Source of the DNA: SZUA-448 sp964602475 | GTDB lineage: Bacteria > Bacillota > Clostridia > Lachnospirales > Lachnospiraceae | DNA length: 64,000 nt | Reading direction: 5' to 3' | Assembly: GCA_964602475.1 (NCBI GenBank) | Contig: CAZRRN010000004.1 | Coordinates: 1-64,000, forward strand | Part shown: positions 61,961 to 64,000 of the stretch, one piece after another | Layout of the letters: the number at the start of each line of letters is the position of its first letter | Position numbering within the stretch: position 1 is the first letter of the stretch | Position numbers and translations under genes: made by a program | Notes under the pieces: generated by a model | Seen by the model: only the letters and a program-made list of their open reading frames with translations | What the model was told of the DNA's origin: nothing | Database searches by the model: none

Positions 61961-62329
61961 TTAGCTGAACATACCGCCCAGAATTCCACCCGGAATCACA
62001 GCAGCAAGGACAGAGAAATAATCTTTTACAGATCCCGACGCCCCCGTTGCAAAGGATATAATCACTAGAAGCAGAAAATAGATTACGCTGAGCAACGCTC
62101 CCCATAACGCTCTCTTCTCCTTCATTTTCTTTCCCAACAGCAGAGCTCCTATAAACGGAGCCGCCGCATAGATTGCAGTCAGAAATATCCCAGTCAGAGT
62201 TCCCGAAATATTCGTCTTATAAATCAGAAAAGCAAGAATCAGGAGCAGGATAATCGTAACCAGTATAGATACTGTTATTGCGATCAGAATCGATAAAATC
62301 GGATAATATGTTTTTGTCTGATGATTCAT
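61961..62329 (-). CDS. Small membrane protein, TIGR04086/YrzE type
   Basis: The 122-aa protein has four hydrophobic helices, with a basic loop GKKMKEKRALWG between the second pair and a Gly-rich C-terminal end (PGGILGGMFS). This matches the TIGR04086 group of Gram-positive four-helix proteins, often coded near yajC and tgt, as here. Function is not known. The ribosome site is weak (CGGTG). Confidence 0.8.
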   Translation of the reverse strand: MNHQTKTYYPILSILIAITVSILVTIILLLILAFLIYKTNISGTLTGIFLTAIYAAAPFIGALLLGKKMKEKRALWGALLSVIYFLLLVIISFATGASGSVKDYFSVLAAVIPGGILGGMFS

Positions 62330-62397
62330 ACAGCACCGGTTTTTTTACAAACATATGCAGCGGAAATTCTTTTTATTCTTACCGAACCTGCTGTTTA

Positions 62398-62426
62398 TTG
62401 TTAAAACTTAAAATATGTGATATTAT
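62398..62426 (+). promoter_or_regulatory. Sigma-A promoter of the PHP gene
   Basis: TTGTTA (62398-62403), 17 nt, TATTAT (62421-62426). It implies a leader of about 115 nt before the ATG at 62549. Confidence 0.65.
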
Positions 62427-62548
62427 TTCAGAATAAGATATTTATTATCGTCTGATTTAAGTAGCTTCCTTAACGTGAATTAACACATATGTCTGCATTA
62501 ATCTCTGCATTTAGATATTACAAAGCAGATATGGAAATGAGGAAAATC

Positions 62549-63415
62549 ATGAATTACATTGATCTGCACGTTCATTCCACCTGTTCAGACGGAACCTTTT
62601 CTCCTTCTGAATTGGTAAAGCTTGCCAATCAACACATGCTTTCCGCATTTGCATTGACCGATCATGATACCGTAGGTGGGATTTTTGAAGCTCAGAAGAC
62701 AGCAAAGGAACTGACCGATGCCGGACACCCGGTTCGCGTAATTCCCGGAGTTGAACTTTCTGCTGCATACAAGGAACGCGAGATACATATTCTCGGTCTT
62801 CTGATTGACGATCACAACCCAGCGCTTCTTGCTGCACTTGAAAGTGCTATTAAAAACAGGGAGCAAAGAAATGCAAAAATGCTTGAAAAACTTCAAAATG
62901 GCGGCTTCGACATTTCCGATGCTGATCTTTATAATGGCAATAAGCATACGGTCATAACAAAAGCTCACTTTGCCAACGCATTAATCCTGCACGGATACAC
63001 CAGAAATATAACCGAAGCATTTCGAAAATATCTTGATTTCGGTCGTCCGTATTATGTTCCGCGCGAATATGTCGCACCGGAAGAAGCAATCCGGCTAATC
63101 CGGCTTTCGGGCGGAATCCCGATCCTTGCCCATCCGCTCCTGTATCATCTTGATCTGTCGGAGCTTGATGCACTGATTACACGCCTGCAGTCCTGCGGAC
63201 TTCTTGGAATTGAAGCAATTTATTCTTCTAATACAAATCAGGACGAGCAGTATTTAAGAAGTCTTGCAAGACGCAGGAATCTTGTTGTCTCCGGCGGTTC
63301 GGATTTTCACGGAGACAACAAACCAGCTCTCAGCATCGGAACCGGACGCGGCAATCTGCGCATCCCGGAATCAATACTTATAGAGCTGGAGCATCTGCAA
63401 AACACATTGTTCTGA
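62549..63415 (+). CDS. PHP-domain phosphoesterase (RNase AM/TrpH type)
   Basis: The 288-aa enzyme has the PHP metal motifs: DLHVHSTCSDGT, TDHDTVGG, PGVELSA, then HAHFA-like KAHFANAL, LAHPLLYHL and GSDFHGDN. This set is typical of the YciV/TrpH group, which includes the 5' nucleoside phosphoesterase and RNase AM activities. GAGGA precedes the ATG at 62549; a longer reading upstream has no ribosome site. It converges on yajC with 1 nt between the stops, with no terminator in between. Confidence 0.9.
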   Translation: MNYIDLHVHSTCSDGTFSPSELVKLANQHMLSAFALTDHDTVGGIFEAQKTAKELTDAGHPVRVIPGVELSAAYKEREIHILGLLIDDHNPALLAALESAIKNREQRNAKMLEKLQNGGFDISDADLYNGNKHTVITKAHFANALILHGYTRNITEAFRKYLDFGRPYYVPREYVAPEEAIRLIRLSGGIPILAHPLLYHLDLSELDALITRLQSCGLLGIEAIYSSNTNQDEQYLRSLARRRNLVVSGGSDFHGDNKPALSIGTGRGNLRIPESILIELEHLQNTLF

Positions 63416-63416
63416 A

Positions 63417-63752
63417 TTATTTCTTTTCTTCTGTTTCAGGTTTGTTCATCTTCTCAACTTCAACCACTGCAGTTTTCTTCATTGGAATTCTGCAGTTTTT
63501 ATTATTACCGAATTCCACGATGATAACCTCATCCATAACATCAATGATGACACCGTAAAATCCGCTGGTCGTCAGTACGCTGTCTCCGCTCTCGAGTGAA
63601 GAAACCAGTGCCTGCTGCTGTTTCTGCTGTTTCTTCTGCGGACGGAAAATCATAAAATAAAATAATGCTCCGAGTAATACCACCCATCCAATCAGGTACA
63701 GATACGAGCCTGTACCAGTGCTTGTTTCTGTTAATAGTGCAGTGAAATTCAT
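63417..63752 (-). CDS. yajC: Preprotein translocase subunit YajC
   Basis: The 111-aa protein has one membrane helix (about 18-40) with IFRPQKKQQKQQQ right after it, then LESGDSVLTTSGFYGVI and a basic strand end. It joins SecDF at the Sec translocon. The Glu/Lys-rich tail is normal. AAGGAGG precedes the ATG. It follows tgt by 47 nt, the classical tgt-yajC order; secDF would be expected on another contig region. Confidence 0.96.
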   Translation of the reverse strand: MNFTALLTETSTGTGSYLYLIGWVVLLGALFYFMIFRPQKKQQKQQQALVSSLESGDSVLTTSGFYGVIIDVMDEVIIVEFGNNKNCRIPMKKTAVVEVEKMNKPETEEKK

Positions 63753-63799
63753 ATTATATCCTCCTTATATTTAAAACCCAAGCTTCTTGCTTTGGAGTT

Positions 63800-64000
63800 T
63801 CATATTCGTGTGTTATCGGCATCTCCGGCTTCCATACCTGCAAGCTTTGCACGTTTATATTCATGATAACGTTTCTCTTCAATTGCACTTCGTATCTCAG
63901 TCATCATTGTATTATAAAAATACAGGTTATGCAGTACCATAAGACGCATTCCGAGCATTTCTCCGGCTTTCAGAAGATGACGTACATATGCTCTGCTGTA
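63800..64000 (-). CDS. tgt: Queuine tRNA-ribosyltransferase, C-terminal part
   Basis: The last 66 codons of Tgt enter from the window edge. The frame reads YSRAYVRHLLKAGEMLG, then RLMVLHNLYFYNTMM, and ends ADNTRI before the TGA at 63802-63800. The RHLL and N-x-YFY signatures are those of the bacterial Tgt end. Tgt exchanges guanine for preQ1 in GUN tRNAs. The zinc site and catalytic Asp lie outside the window. Confidence 0.95.
   Translation of the reverse strand, partial: YSRAYVRHLLKAGEMLGMRLMVLHNLYFYNTMMTEIRSAIEEKRYHEYKRAKLAGMEAGDADNTRI

Overview
The window is a stretch of chromosome from a spore-forming, anaerobic clostridium, most likely a Lachnospiraceae member. The evidence is a SpoVAF-type spore protein behind a sigma-G-like promoter, a four-subunit 2-oxoacid:ferredoxin oxidoreductase, HemZ, AddAB, a T-box on thrS, strong GGAGG ribosome sites and moderate GC. 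I saw no phage, transposase, CRISPR array or rRNA. It reads as core genome, and the unusual content lies in protein fusions, degenerate paralogues and leader RNAs.

Layout. 1-3.1 kb: tRNA-Met end, ispF with a cysteine-rich tail, deoC, spoVAF. 3.1-8.0 kb: DUF4349 lipoprotein, thrS with T-box leader, glycerol-1-phosphate dehydrogenase. 8.2-10.1 kb: a sugar-sensor/GGDEF fusion. 10.2-17.5 kb (minus strand): a compact run apt-relA-MBL hydrolase-hemZ-HD-GYP-MATE, led by copy A of a dispersed leader repeat. 17.6-21 kb: a pyruvyl-transferase-like/FrhB fusion and hflX. 21.2-27.2 kb: an oxoacid oxidoreductase operon (P-loop ATPase, ferredoxin, alpha, beta, gamma, XRE-cupin regulator, acyl-CoA ligase) whose transcript begins with a compact structured leader. 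27.2-34.6 kb: secreted transglutaminase (copy B of the repeat), FtsX-type permease with a coiled coil, its ATPase, and a YhfC-like membrane protein without the protease residues. 34.8-39.5 kb: esterase, YbaK, and a CarD gene coupled to a TetM/EF-G-like GTPase fused to a Rae1/YacP-type NYN nuclease. 39.6-46 kb: EAL protein (copy C of the repeat), dTDP-glucose dehydratase, membrane GGDEF protein, Wzz-like protein. 46-48.4 kb: ABC-2 exporter. 48.6-55.7 kb: addA/addB. 55.8-60.9 kb: FMN_bind-like protein, nadE, 6S RNA, two-component system. 61-64 kb: Ig-like secreted protein, small membrane protein, PHP phosphoesterase, yajC and the 3' end of tgt.

Two themes stand out. Four proteins handle or probably handle cyclic di-GMP (two GGDEF, one EAL, one HD-GYP) within 36 kb, close to envelope and polysaccharide genes. 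A roughly 95-nt leader repeat precedes three unrelated genes and fixes their start codons. The strongest candidate for something new is the GTPase-NYN fusion, which joins two modules that, in their known relatives, both work in the ribosomal A site.
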